NCBI RefSeq assembly: GCF_002356415.1
Contig: NZ_AP018338.1
Location: 558,001-622,000, forward strand
Direction: 5' to 3'
Length of the DNA: 64,000 nucleotides
From: Streptococcus oralis subsp. tigurinus
GTDB lineage: Bacteria > Bacillota > Bacilli > Lactobacillales > Streptococcaceae
A program made the position numbers and the translations under genes. Shown here piece by piece: positions 44,419-52,809 of this stretch (within the stretch, counting starts at the first letter, position 1; each line of letters begins with the position of its first letter). Under the pieces are notes generated by a model, which did not search any database, had not been told where the DNA came from, and saw only the letters and a program-made list of their open reading frames with translations.

Positions 44419-45075
44419 ATGGCAGTTAAAGATTTCATGACCCGTAAGGTAGTTTATATCAGTCCAGATACGACTGTAGCACACGCAGCAGATTTGATGC
44501 GCGAGCAAGGTTTGCACCGTTTACCTGTTATCGAAAACGATCAATTAGTCGGATTGGTAACAGAAGGAACCATTGCGGAAGCCAGCCCATCTAAAGCAAC
44601 CAGTCTCTCTATCTATGAGATGAATTATCTTCTGAATAAAACCAAAGTAAAAGATGTCATGATTCGAGATGTCGTGACTGTTTCTGGCTATGCTAGTCTA
44701 GAAGATGCAACCTATCTGATGCTGAAAAATAAAATTGGGATATTACCAGTCGTAGACAATCATCAGGTCTACGGTGTCATTACAGACCGCGATGTTTTTC
44801 AGGCTTTCTTGGAAATCGCCGGATACGGAGAAGAGGGTATTCGTGTTCGTTTCATTACAGAAAATGAAGTCGGAGTACTGGGAAAAATTGTAGCTCTAAT
44901 CGTAGAAGAAAATCTAAATATCTCGCACACAGTTAATATTCCGCGTAAGGATGGGAAGGTCGTCATTGAAGTTCAAATTGATGGAAAAATCGATTTGACT
45001 TCATTAAAGGATAAGTTTGAAAAAGAAGGAATTCAAGTGGAGGAGATCACTCATACCTCTGCCAAAGTCCTTTAA
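44419..45075 (+). CDS. CBS-domain pair plus ACT-like domain protein (AcuB-like)
   Basis: A 218-residue cytoplasmic sensor. Two CBS domains (about 1-60 and 76-130; VKDFMTRKVVYISPDTTV and VKDVMIRDVVTVSGYASL) normally bind adenine nucleotides, and the C-terminal part (about 140-210; ENEVGVLGKIVALIVEENLN) is ACT-like, an amino-acid-binding fold. The annotation 'AcuB' is by architecture, and no acetoin genes are nearby. GAAGGAG precedes the ATG. It follows the liv operon, so an amino-acid link is possible. Confidence 0.85.
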   Translation: MAVKDFMTRKVVYISPDTTVAHAADLMREQGLHRLPVIENDQLVGLVTEGTIAEASPSKATSLSIYEMNYLLNKTKVKDVMIRDVVTVSGYASLEDATYLMLKNKIGILPVVDNHQVYGVITDRDVFQAFLEIAGYGEEGIRVRFITENEVGVLGKIVALIVEENLNISHTVNIPRKDGKVVIEVQIDGKIDLTSLKDKFEKEGIQVEEITHTSAKVL

Positions 45076-45078
45076 ACC

Positions 45079-45102
45079 AGAGGCTTTAGGGCCTCTTTTT
45101 TT
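45079..45102 (+). terminator. Terminator of the CBS gene
   Basis: AGAGGC / GCCTCT stem and seven T. Confidence 0.85.
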
Positions 45103-45152
45103 CTGCCACAAAAAGCGGCGAAAAGCAAAATATGGAAAGAAATGAGAGATTA

Positions 45153-45161
45153 TGGTATAAT
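45153..45161 (+). promoter_or_regulatory. Extended -10 promoter of prfB
   Basis: TGGTATAAT, 24 bases before the start codon. Confidence 0.78.
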
Positions 45162-45185
45162 AAAACGATATGAAAAGGAGTATCT

Positions 45186-46281
45186 ATGGACATTTCAGAA
45201 ATTCGTCAAAAAATTGACGCAAATCGTGAAAAATTAGCTTCTTTCAGGGGGTCTCTTTGACCTCGAAGGCTTAGAGGAAGAGATTGCCATCTTGGAAAAC
45301 AAGATGACAGAACCTGATTTTTGGAACGATAATATCGCGGCCCAAAAAACGTCGCAAGAATTAAATGAATTAAAAAATACCTACAACACCTTCCGTAAAA
45401 TGGAAGAGTTGCAGGATGAAGTTGAGATTTTGTTGGACTTTTTAGCAGAAGACGAGTCAGTCCATGATGAACTGGTCGAACAGTTGACAGAACTGGATAA
45501 GATGATGACCAACTACGAGATGACTCTTCTCTTGTCAGAACCTTATGACCATAATAATGCCATCTTGGAAATTCATCCAGGATCTGGTGGTACTGAGGCT
45601 CAGGACTGGGGCGATATGTTGCTCAGGATGTACACTCGTTATGGAAATGCCAAAGGCTTTAAAGTAGAAGTCTTGGATTACCAGGCTGGTGATGAAGCGG
45701 GTATCAAATCTGTGACCTTGTCTTTTGAAGGTCCCAATGCATACGGCCTACTTAAATCAGAAATGGGTGTTCACCGTTTGGTCCGTATTTCACCATTTGA
45801 CTCTGCCAAACGTCGCCATACTTCATTTACATCCGTAGAGGTTATGCCTGAGCTGGATGATACTATCGAAGTGGAAATTCGTGAAGATGATATCAAAATG
45901 GATACCTTCCGTTCAGGTGGTGCTGGTGGACAAAACGTCAATAAAGTTTCAACAGGTGTGCGTTTGACACACATTCCTACGGGAACTGTCGTCCAATCAA
46001 CGGTCGATCGTACCCAGTATGGAAATAGAGATCGTGCCATGAAGATGTTGCAGGCTAAACTCTATCAGATGGAGCAAGAAAAGAAAGCTGCGGAAGTTGA
46101 TTCCCTCAAAGGTGAGAAAAAAGAAATTACATGGGGAAGTCAGATTCGTTCTTATGTCTTCACACCTTATACTATGGTAAAAGATCACCGTACAAGCTTT
46201 GAAGTTTCCCAAGTAGATAAGGTTATGGATGGAGACCTTGATGGTTTCATCGATGCCTACCTCAAGTGGCGAATTAGCTAA
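45186..46281 (+). CDS. prfB: Peptide chain release factor 2 (programmed +1 frameshift)
   Basis: Recognises UGA and UAA stop codons and releases the peptide. The gene begins at ATG 45186 ([11 protein letters not shown]), reads 24 codons, meets an in-frame TGA at 45258-45260, and continues in the +1 frame from GAC at 45259; the product is 364 residues. The SD-like AGGGGG (45246-45251) and slippery CTT-TGA-C are the conserved recoding signal, which lets RF2 control its own synthesis. Downstream, the UGA-specific SPF tripeptide ([10 protein letters not shown]) and the catalytic GGQ (AGGQNVNK) are intact. AAAAGGAG precedes the ATG. Confidence 0.97.
45246..45261 (+). other. RF2 programmed frameshift site
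   Basis: AGGGGG-TCT-CTT-TGA-C: internal SD sequence three bases before the CTT slip codon, followed by the poorly terminated UGA-C. Confidence 0.96.
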
Positions 46282-46298
46282 GAAAGAAAGGAACTCAT

Positions 46299-46991
46299 AT
46301 GTCAATCATTGAAATGAGAGATGTTGTCAAAAAGTATGACAATGGAACGACTGCCCTGCGTGGTGTCTCTGTTACCATTGAACCAGGAGAGTTTGCCTAT
46401 ATCGTAGGACCTTCTGGGGCAGGTAAGTCAACCTTTATTCGAGCTTTATACCGAGAAGTAAAGATCGAAAAAGGAAGCCTATCAGTTGCAGGCTTTAATC
46501 TAGTTAAAATCAAGAAGAAAGATATCCCGCTTCTACGTCGTAGTGTCGGGGTTGTCTTTCAAGATTACAAACTCTTGCCTAAGAAAACGGTTTATGAGAA
46601 TATTGCCTACGCAATGGAAGTTATCGGAGAGAATCGCCGTAACATCAAAAAACGTGTTATGGAAGTATTGGACCTAGTAGGTTTAAAACACAAGGTTCGT
46701 TCTTTCCCGAATGAACTCTCAGGTGGAGAACAGCAACGGATTGCGATTGCCCGTGCGATTGTAAACAATCCTAAAGTATTGATTGCTGATGAACCAACAG
46801 GAAACTTGGACCCAGATAATTCGTGGGAAATTATGAATCTGTTGGAACGCATCAATCTTCAAGGTACAACTGTTTTGATGGCGACCCACAACAGCCAAAT
46901 CGTAAATACCTTGCGCCACCGTGTCATTGCCATTGAAAACGGCCGTGTCGTTCGTGACGAAGCTAAAGGAGAATATGGATACGATGATTAG
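46299..46991 (+). CDS. ftsE: Cell division ATPase FtsE
   Basis: ATPase of the FtsEX complex, which links division to peptidoglycan hydrolysis (PcsB in streptococci). In 230 residues: Walker A GPSGAGKST, signature [14 protein letters not shown], Walker B VLIADEPTGNLDPD. AAAGGAA precedes the ATG. It follows prfB by 17 bases and overlaps ftsX by eight. Confidence 0.97.
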   Translation: MSIIEMRDVVKKYDNGTTALRGVSVTIEPGEFAYIVGPSGAGKSTFIRALYREVKIEKGSLSVAGFNLVKIKKKDIPLLRRSVGVVFQDYKLLPKKTVYENIAYAMEVIGENRRNIKKRVMEVLDLVGLKHKVRSFPNELSGGEQQRIAIARAIVNNPKVLIADEPTGNLDPDNSWEIMNLLERINLQGTTVLMATHNSQIVNTLRHRVIAIENGRVVRDEAKGEYGYDD

Positions 46992-47910
46992 TAGATTTTT
47001 TCGCCATTTATTTGAATCATTAAAAAGTTTAAAACGAAATGGCTGGATGACAGTAGCAGCAGTGAGTTCGGTTATGATTACCTTAACACTCGTTGCCTTG
47101 TTTGCATCTGTAATTTTTAATACAGCAAAACTGGCTACCGATATTGAAAACAACGTTCGTGTTATGGTCTACATTCGTAAGGATGTAGCAGATAACAGTG
47201 AAACGATTGAAAAAGAAGGTCAGACAGTTACCAATAATGACTACCACAAGGTCTATGATGCTTTGAAGGCGATGCCTGCTGTAAAAAGTGTTACCTTCTC
47301 AAGTAAAGAAGAACAATACGAGAAACTGACGGAAACCATGGGTGACGATTGGAAGGTCTTTGAAGGGGATGCAAATCCTCTCTATGATGCCTATATCGTC
47401 GATACAAATTCTCCAAGTGATGTTAAAACAGTAGCTGAAGAAGCGAAGAAAATTGAGGGAGTATCAGAAGTTCAAGATGGTGGAGCCAACACTCAACGAC
47501 TTTTCGAACTGGCTTCCTTTATCCGTGTTTGGGGATTGGTTATTGCAGGACTCTTGATTTTTATCGCAGTCTTCCTCATTTCCAATACCATCCGTATTAC
47601 CATTATTTCACGTAGTCGTGAGATTCAGATCATGCGTCTTGTTGGAGCGAGAAATGGTTATATCCGTGGCCCATTCTTGCTAGAAGGTGCTTTTATTGGC
47701 TTGCTTGGCGCAGCGATTCCCTCAGTTCTTGTATTCTTTGTTTACAATATCGTTTATCAATCGGTCAATAAATCCTTGGTAGGTCAAAACTTATCAATGA
47801 TTACGCCAGATGTGTTTGTCCCTTTGATGACAGTTCTACTATTTGTAATCGGAATTTTCATTGGTTCAATTGGTTCAGGAATTTCGATGCGTCGATTCTT
47901 GAAAATCTAA
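46984..47910 (+). CDS. ftsX: Cell division permease FtsX
   Basis: Membrane subunit of FtsEX, 308 residues: one N-terminal helix (about 20-42), a large extracellular loop (about 45-170) that contacts the PcsB hydrolase, and three C-terminal helices (NTIRITIISRSREIQIMRLVG is the cytoplasmic stretch). The start is taken as MISRFFRHLF at 46984; two upstream in-frame codons are too close to or inside the ribosome site (AGGAG 46967-46971). Confidence 0.95.
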   Translation: MISRFFRHLFESLKSLKRNGWMTVAAVSSVMITLTLVALFASVIFNTAKLATDIENNVRVMVYIRKDVADNSETIEKEGQTVTNNDYHKVYDALKAMPAVKSVTFSSKEEQYEKLTETMGDDWKVFEGDANPLYDAYIVDTNSPSDVKTVAEEAKKIEGVSEVQDGGANTQRLFELASFIRVWGLVIAGLLIFIAVFLISNTIRITIISRSREIQIMRLVGARNGYIRGPFLLEGAFIGLLGAAIPSVLVFFVYNIVYQSVNKSLVGQNLSMITPDVFVPLMTVLLFVIGIFIGSIGSGISMRRFLKI

Positions 47911-47960
47911 TTGGATATAAATGCAAATTGCAGAACAAATCAGAAAAATGATACATTTTT

Positions 47961-47992
47961 AAAAGAGAAGTTTTCGTAAACTTCTCTTTTTT
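47961..47992 (+). terminator. Terminator of ftsEX
   Basis: AAAAGAGAAGTTT / AAACTTCTCTTTT perfect 13-base stem, TCGT loop and T-run. Confidence 0.93.
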
Positions 47993-48035
47993 CTTCTAAA
48001 AATTAAAAAAAGTAGACAATTTTTTTATAAAAGCC

Positions 48036-48063
48036 TTTACAAAAAAAAATAAAGTGGTATAAT
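48036..48063 (+). promoter_or_regulatory. Promoter of ptsG
   Basis: TTTACA (48036-48041), 16 bases, TATAAT (48058-48063) with extended TGG. Confidence 0.82.
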
Positions 48064-48079
48064 TGAATTATAAATAAGT

Positions 48080-48104
48080 GCAAACGTTTTCGTAAAACGT
48101 TTGC
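48080..48104. promoter_or_regulatory. Perfect double cre palindrome in the ptsG leader
   Basis: GCAAACGTTTT-CGT-AAAACGTTTGC: two cre cores (AAACGTTT) back to back in one perfect 25-base inverted repeat, starting about 10 bases after the expected transcription start. It can bind CcpA as DNA, or fold as an 11-base-pair hairpin in the mRNA. Confidence 0.75.
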
Positions 48105-48128
48105 CTAAATAAAATAAAGGAGATTTGA

Positions 48129-50315
48129 ATGATGAAAGCTACATTCAAAAATGTCTTGTCTTTCGAATTTTGGCAAAAATTCGGTAAGGCATTGATGGTG
48201 GTTATCGCTGTTATGCCAGCGGCTGGATTGATGATTTCAATCGGTAAGTCGCTTGCATTGATTGACCCAAATCTTGCCCCACTTGTTATTACAGGTGGAA
48301 TTCTTGAGCAAATCGGTTGGGGAGTTATCGGTAACCTTCATATTTTGTTTGCTCTTGCTATCGGTGGTAGCTGGGCTAAAGAACGTGCAGGCGGTGCTTT
48401 TGCAGCAGGACTTGCCTTTATCTTAATCAACCGTATCACTGGTACTATCTTTGGAGTTACAAGTGATATGCTGAAAAACCCTGAGGCTATGGTCACTACT
48501 CTCTTTGGAGGCTCAATCAAAGTTTCTGATTACTTCATCAGTGTTCTTGAAGCACCAGCATTGAACATGGGTGTTTTTGTAGGGATTATCTCTGGTTTTG
48601 TAGGGGCAACTGCCTTTAACAAATACTACAACTACCGTAAACTTCCTGATGCGCTTTCATTCTTCAATGGGAAACGCTTCGTACCATTCGTTGTCATCCT
48701 TCGTTCAGCTATTGCAGCAATTGTGCTTGCAGCTTTCTGGCCAGTTGTTCAAACAGGTATCAACAACTTTGGTATCTGGATTGCCAATTCACAAGAAACA
48801 GCACCTGTTCTTGCACCATTCTTGTATGGTACTTTGGAACGTTTGCTCTTGCCATTTGGTCTTCACCACATGTTGACTATCCCAATGAACTATACAGCTC
48901 TTGGTGGTACTTATGACATTTTAACTGGTGCAGCTAAAGGTACTCAAGTATTCGGTCAAGACCCACTATGGCTTGCATGGGTAACAGACCTTGTAAACCT
49001 TAAAGGTACTGATGCTAGTCAATACCAACACTTGTTAGATACTGTTCACCCAGCTCGTTTCAAAGTTGGACAAATGATTGGTTCATTTGGTATCTTGATG
49101 GGTGTCATCGTTGCTATCTACCGCAATGTTGATGCTGACAAGAAACACCAATACAAGGGTATGATGATTGCGACAGCCCTTGCAACATTCTTGACAGGGG
49201 TTACTGAACCTATCGAGTATATGTTTATGTTTATCGCAACACCTCTTTACCTAGTGTATGCTCTTGTTCAAGGTGCTGCCTTTGCTATGGCGGATATTGT
49301 TCACCTTCGTGTGCACTCATTCGGTTCAATTGAATTCTTGACTCGTACTCCGCTAGCTATCAACGCTGGTCTTGGTATGGATATCATTAACTTTATCTGG
49401 GTAACTGTCCTCTTTGCAGTCATCATGTACTTCATTGCCAACTTCATGATTAAGAAATTCAACTATGCAACTCCAGGACGTAACGGAAACTATGAAACTG
49501 CTGAAGGAGCATCAGAAGATGCAGCTCCAGGAGAAACAAAAGTTGCAGCGGCTTCTCAAGCTGTAAATATCATTAACCTTCTTGGTGGTCGTGCAAACAT
49601 CGTAGATGTAGATGCATGTATGACTCGTCTTCGTGTAACTGTTAAGGATGCAGATCGTGTTGGTACTGAGGAACAATGGAAAGCAGAAGGCGCTATGGGG
49701 CTTGTCATGAAAGGACAAGGTGTCCAAGCTATCTACGGACCAAAAGCTGACGTATTGAAATCTGATATCCAAGATATCCTTGACTCAGGTGAAGTAATTC
49801 CTGAAACTCTTCCAAGCCAAATGACAGAAGCTCAAAAGAATACTGTACACTTTAAAGGTGTAACTGAGGAAGTTTACTCAGTAGCTGATGGTCAAGTTAT
49901 TGCCTTGGAACAAGTGAAAGATCCAGTCTTTGCTCAAAAAATGATGGGTGATGGTTTTGCAGTAGAACCAGCAAATGGAAACATTGTATCTCCAGTTACA
50001 GGTACTGTATCAAGTATCTTCCCAACAAAACATGCACTTGGACTTGTTACTGAATCAGGTCTTGAAGTACTTGTTCATATTGGTTTGGATACTGTAAGTC
50101 TTGAAGGAAAACCATTTACTGTTCACGTTTCTGAAGGACAAAAAGTGGCTGCTGGTGACCTTCTTGTGACAGCTGACTTGGATGCTATCCGTGCAGCAGG
50201 TCGTGAAACATCAACAGTGGTTGTCTTTACAAATGGTGATGCTATCAAATCAGTTAAATTAGAACAAACAGGTTCTCTTGCAGCTAAAACAGCAGTTGCT
50301 AAAGTAGAATTGTAA
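48129..50315 (+). CDS. ptsG: PTS glucose-type transporter EIICBA
   Basis: Glucose-family phosphotransferase permease. In 728 residues the order is IIC (about 1-450, ten or so helices), IIB (about 475-560, phosphocysteine in VDVDACMTRLRV) and IIA (about 575-720, phosphohistidine in VLVHIGLDTV), joined by a flexible acidic linker (EGASEDAAPGE). All three phosphotransfer sites are intact, so the protein needs only EI and HPr. AAAGGAG before the ATG sets the start. Glucose is the likely substrate; glucosamine or another hexose cannot be excluded. Confidence 0.94.
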   Translation: MMKATFKNVLSFEFWQKFGKALMVVIAVMPAAGLMISIGKSLALIDPNLAPLVITGGILEQIGWGVIGNLHILFALAIGGSWAKERAGGAFAAGLAFILINRITGTIFGVTSDMLKNPEAMVTTLFGGSIKVSDYFISVLEAPALNMGVFVGIISGFVGATAFNKYYNYRKLPDALSFFNGKRFVPFVVILRSAIAAIVLAAFWPVVQTGINNFGIWIANSQETAPVLAPFLYGTLERLLLPFGLHHMLTIPMNYTALGGTYDILTGAAKGTQVFGQDPLWLAWVTDLVNLKGTDASQYQHLLDTVHPARFKVGQMIGSFGILMGVIVAIYRNVDADKKHQYKGMMIATALATFLTGVTEPIEYMFMFIATPLYLVYALVQGAAFAMADIVHLRVHSFGSIEFLTRTPLAINAGLGMDIINFIWVTVLFAVIMYFIANFMIKKFNYATPGRNGNYETAEGASEDAAPGETKVAAASQAVNIINLLGGRANIVDVDACMTRLRVTVKDADRVGTEEQWKAEGAMGLVMKGQGVQAIYGPKADVLKSDIQDILDSGEVIPETLPSQMTEAQKNTVHFKGVTEEVYSVADGQVIALEQVKDPVFAQKMMGDGFAVEPANGNIVSPVTGTVSSIFPTKHALGLVTESGLEVLVHIGLDTVSLEGKPFTVHVSEGQKVAAGDLLVTADLDAIRAAGRETSTVVVFTNGDAIKSVKLEQTGSLAAKTAVAKVEL

Positions 50316-50322
50316 TATACTC

Positions 50323-50356
50323 GAGGTTGGAAGCTGTTTTCCAACCTCTTGTTTTA
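50323..50356 (+). terminator. Terminator of ptsG
   Basis: GAGGTTGGAA / TTCCAACCTC stem, six-base loop, T-rich tail. Confidence 0.9.
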
Positions 50357-50366
50357 GGAGAAAAGC

Positions 50367-51182
50367 ATGAAATTTTTAACACTCAATACTCATAGTTGGA
50401 TGGAAAAAGAAGCAGAGGAAAAATTCCAGCTCTTGCTCCAAGATATTCTTGACAAAGATTATGATTTGATCTGTTTTCAAGAAATTAATCAAGAAATGAG
50501 TTCGCCTGAGGTAGAGGTTAACAATCACTATCAAGCTTTACCATCAGCAGAACCTATTCATCAGGACCACTATGTACGACTCCTGGTTGAAAAATTGGCT
50601 GAGAAAGGGAAAAACTACTACTGGACTTGGGCTTACAATCATATCGGCTATGACCGCTACCATGAAGGTGTAGCCATCTTATCCAAAACACCGATTAAGG
50701 CGCGTGAGATTTTAGTGTCAGATGTAGATGATCCAACGGACTACCATACTCGCCGTGTTGCCTTGGCGGAGACAGAAGTTGAAGGTAAGGAGCTTGCTCT
50801 TGCAAGTGTCCATCTCTCTTGGTGGGATAAAGGTTTCCAAGAAGAATGGGCACGATTTGAGGCTGTACTAAAAGAGTTGAACAAACCTTTGATTTTAGCA
50901 GGTGATTTTAATAATCCAGCTGGTCAGGAAGGCTATCAAGCGATTTTAGCTAGTCCATTAGGATTACAAGACGCATTTGAAGTTGCGAAAGAAAGAAGTG
51001 GTAGCTATACCGTTCCACCAGAAATTGATGGCTGGAAAGGCAATACCGAGCCGCTACGAATCGACTATGTCTTTACGACAAAAGACTTAGAAGTAGAAAG
51101 TTTGCATGTAGTTTTTGATGGTCAAAATGATCCACAAGTCAGTGACCACTATGGTTTGAATGCTATTTTAAACTGGAAATAA
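50367..51182 (+). CDS. Endonuclease/exonuclease/phosphatase-family protein
   Basis: A 271-residue Mg-dependent phosphodiesterase fold. Motifs: N-terminal LTLNTHSW, metal Glu in ICFQEIN, LASVHLSWW, GDFNNPAG, and the catalytic SDHYG at the C-terminus. No signal peptide, so it is cytoplasmic. The substrate is unknown; the fold covers nucleases, inositol phosphatases and sphingomyelinases. The ribosome site TAGGAG lies just after the ptsG terminator, so it may depend on read-through. Confidence 0.85.
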   Translation: MKFLTLNTHSWMEKEAEEKFQLLLQDILDKDYDLICFQEINQEMSSPEVEVNNHYQALPSAEPIHQDHYVRLLVEKLAEKGKNYYWTWAYNHIGYDRYHEGVAILSKTPIKAREILVSDVDDPTDYHTRRVALAETEVEGKELALASVHLSWWDKGFQEEWARFEAVLKELNKPLILAGDFNNPAGQEGYQAILASPLGLQDAFEVAKERSGSYTVPPEIDGWKGNTEPLRIDYVFTTKDLEVESLHVVFDGQNDPQVSDHYGLNAILNWK

Positions 51183-51213
51183 AAATGAAAGGAAGTAATT
51201 CCTTTCATTTTTT
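51182..51213 (+). terminator. Terminator
   Basis: AAAATGAAAGGAA / TTCCTTTCATTTT perfect 13-base stem, GTAA loop and T-run. Confidence 0.93.
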
Positions 51214-51249
51214 GATTCTCGAACTGGACTACTGAAAATGTTTAAAATA

Positions 51250-51258
51250 TGGTATAAT
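51250..51258 (+). promoter_or_regulatory. Extended -10 promoter of the DEAD-box helicase gene
   Basis: TGGTATAAT; an in-frame ATG follows six bases later (51265) and the SD-preceded ATG is at 51286. Confidence 0.78.
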
Positions 51259-51285
51259 GGTTAGATGAATAGAATCGAGGATAAT

Positions 51286-52629
51286 ATGTCATTTACGAAA
51301 TTTCAGTTTAAAAACTATATAGAAAAGGCATTGGAGGAGTTGAAGTTTACGACTCCTACCGAAGTTCAGGAAAAGTTGATTCCTATTGTCTTGGCAGGTC
51401 GTGACTTGGTAGGGGAATCAAAAACAGGTTCAGGAAAGACTCACACTTTCCTCCTACCGATTTTCCAGCAACTGGATGAAACAAGTGATAATGTGCAAGC
51501 AGTGATTACTGCTCCAAGTCGTGAGTTAGCTACTCAGATCTACCAAGCGGCTCGTCAGATTGCAGCCCACTCAGATGTCGAAGTCCGTGTGGTCAACTAT
51601 GTGGGTGGTACGGACAAGGCTCGTCAGATTGATAAGCTCGCGAGCAATCAGCCCCACATTGTCATCGGGACTCCAGGTCGTATCTATGACTTAGTCAAAT
51701 CTGGTGATTTGGCTATTCACAAGGCCAAGACCTTTGTCGTCGATGAAGCCGATATGACCTTGGATATGGGATTCTTGGAAACCGTTGATAAGATTGCAGG
51801 TAGCCTTCCAAAAGACTTGCAATTCATGGTCTTTTCAGCAACTATTCCACAAAAATTGCAACCGTTCTTGAAAAAATACTTGTCAAATCCTGTCATGGAA
51901 AAAATCAAGACCAAGACAGTCATCTCAGATACGATTGATAACTGGTTGATTTCGACCAAGGGCCGCGACAAGAATGCTCAGATTTATGAATTGACTCAGT
52001 TGATGCAGCCTTATTTGGCAATGATCTTTGTTAACACAAAAACGCGTGCTGATGAGTTACATGCCTACTTGACTGCTCAAGGATTGAAGGTAGCAAAGAT
52101 TCATGGAGATATTGCCCCTCGCGAGCGCAAGCGAATCATGAATCAGGTGAAAAATCTGGATTTTGAGTACATTGTCGCAACGGACTTGGCGGCGCGTGGA
52201 ATTGACATTGAAGGTGTCAGCCATGTTATCAATGATGCCATTCCGCAAGACTTGTCCTTCTTTGTTCACCGAGTTGGACGAACTGGGCGCAACGGACTGC
52301 CTGGTACGGCTATTACCCTTTACCAGCCTAGTGATGACTCGGATATCCGTGAGTTGGAGAAATTAGGAATCAAGTTTACTCCTAAGATGGTCAAAGACGG
52401 AGAGTTTCAAGATACCTATGACCGTGATCGTCGTGCCAATCGTGAAAAGAAGCAGGACAAGCTTGATATTGAAATGATTGGCTTGGTTAAAAAGAAAAAG
52501 AAAAAAGTCAAACCAGGCTATAAGAAGAAGATTCAATGGGCAGTGGATGAAAAACGTCGCAAAACCAAGCGTGCTGAAAATCGTGCTCGTGGCCGTGCAG
52601 AGCGGAAAGCCAAACGCCAAACATTTTAA
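51286..52629 (+). CDS. cshB: DEAD-box ATP-dependent RNA helicase
   Basis: RNA helicase for ribosome assembly or RNA decay, probably the CshB type. In 447 residues: Q-motif region (FKNYIEKALEELKFTTPTEVQ), Walker A variant ESKTGSGKT, Walker B as DEAD (VVDEADMTLDMG), SAT, and motif VI HRVGRTGRNG. The C-terminus is a lysine/arginine-rich tail for RNA contact. GAGG lies at 51276-51279 before ATG 51286; the in-frame ATG at 51265 lies at the predicted transcription start, so a longer leaderless form is possible. Confidence 0.93.
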   Translation: MSFTKFQFKNYIEKALEELKFTTPTEVQEKLIPIVLAGRDLVGESKTGSGKTHTFLLPIFQQLDETSDNVQAVITAPSRELATQIYQAARQIAAHSDVEVRVVNYVGGTDKARQIDKLASNQPHIVIGTPGRIYDLVKSGDLAIHKAKTFVVDEADMTLDMGFLETVDKIAGSLPKDLQFMVFSATIPQKLQPFLKKYLSNPVMEKIKTKTVISDTIDNWLISTKGRDKNAQIYELTQLMQPYLAMIFVNTKTRADELHAYLTAQGLKVAKIHGDIAPRERKRIMNQVKNLDFEYIVATDLAARGIDIEGVSHVINDAIPQDLSFFVHRVGRTGRNGLPGTAITLYQPSDDSDIRELEKLGIKFTPKMVKDGEFQDTYDRDRRANREKKQDKLDIEMIGLVKKKKKKVKPGYKKKIQWAVDEKRRKTKRAENRARGRAERKAKRQTF

Positions 52630-52635
52630 GAACAA

Positions 52636-52660
52636 AATTGGAGCTGAATGGCTCCTTTTT
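52636..52660 (+). terminator. Terminator of the helicase gene
   Basis: GGAGC / GCTCC stem and a T-run. Confidence 0.75.
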
Positions 52661-52710
52661 GTACCTTCGTTTTATAAATTTTCGAAAAGAATGCAAAAAT
52701 GAGTAAAAAG

Positions 52711-52719
52711 TGGTATAAT
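52711..52719 (+). promoter_or_regulatory. Extended -10 promoter of metK
   Basis: TGGTATAAT, just before the riboswitch. Confidence 0.82.
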
Positions 52720-52723
52720 GATA

Positions 52724-52803
52724 AGGTTATATAGTCCCGATAAGATGGTAGAAATTTCTATCAGTACTTTGTAACTCTATAACAATATTTTTTAAGGGGG
52801 GAC
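52724..52803 (+). promoter_or_regulatory. SAM-III (SMK-box) riboswitch of metK
   Basis: The leader has the SMK layout: outer stem GTTATA/TATAAC, the anti-SD AGTCCCGA (52733-52740), the segment GATGGTAGAAATTTCTATC, then TTGTAAC and a very strong SD, AAGGGGGGAC (52794-52803), that pairs with GTCCC. SAM would lock SD with anti-SD and stop translation of metK. Confidence 0.88.
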
Positions 52804-52809
52804 ATTTTT

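Noticed and set aside
44281-44517. 78-codon minus-strand frame after livF
   Set aside because: It crosses the terminator hairpin and the promoter and start of the CBS gene.
45258-45260. In-frame TGA in prfB as a sequencing error or pseudogene
   Set aside because: The conserved SD-like AGGGGG and CTT-TGA-C context show programmed frameshifting.
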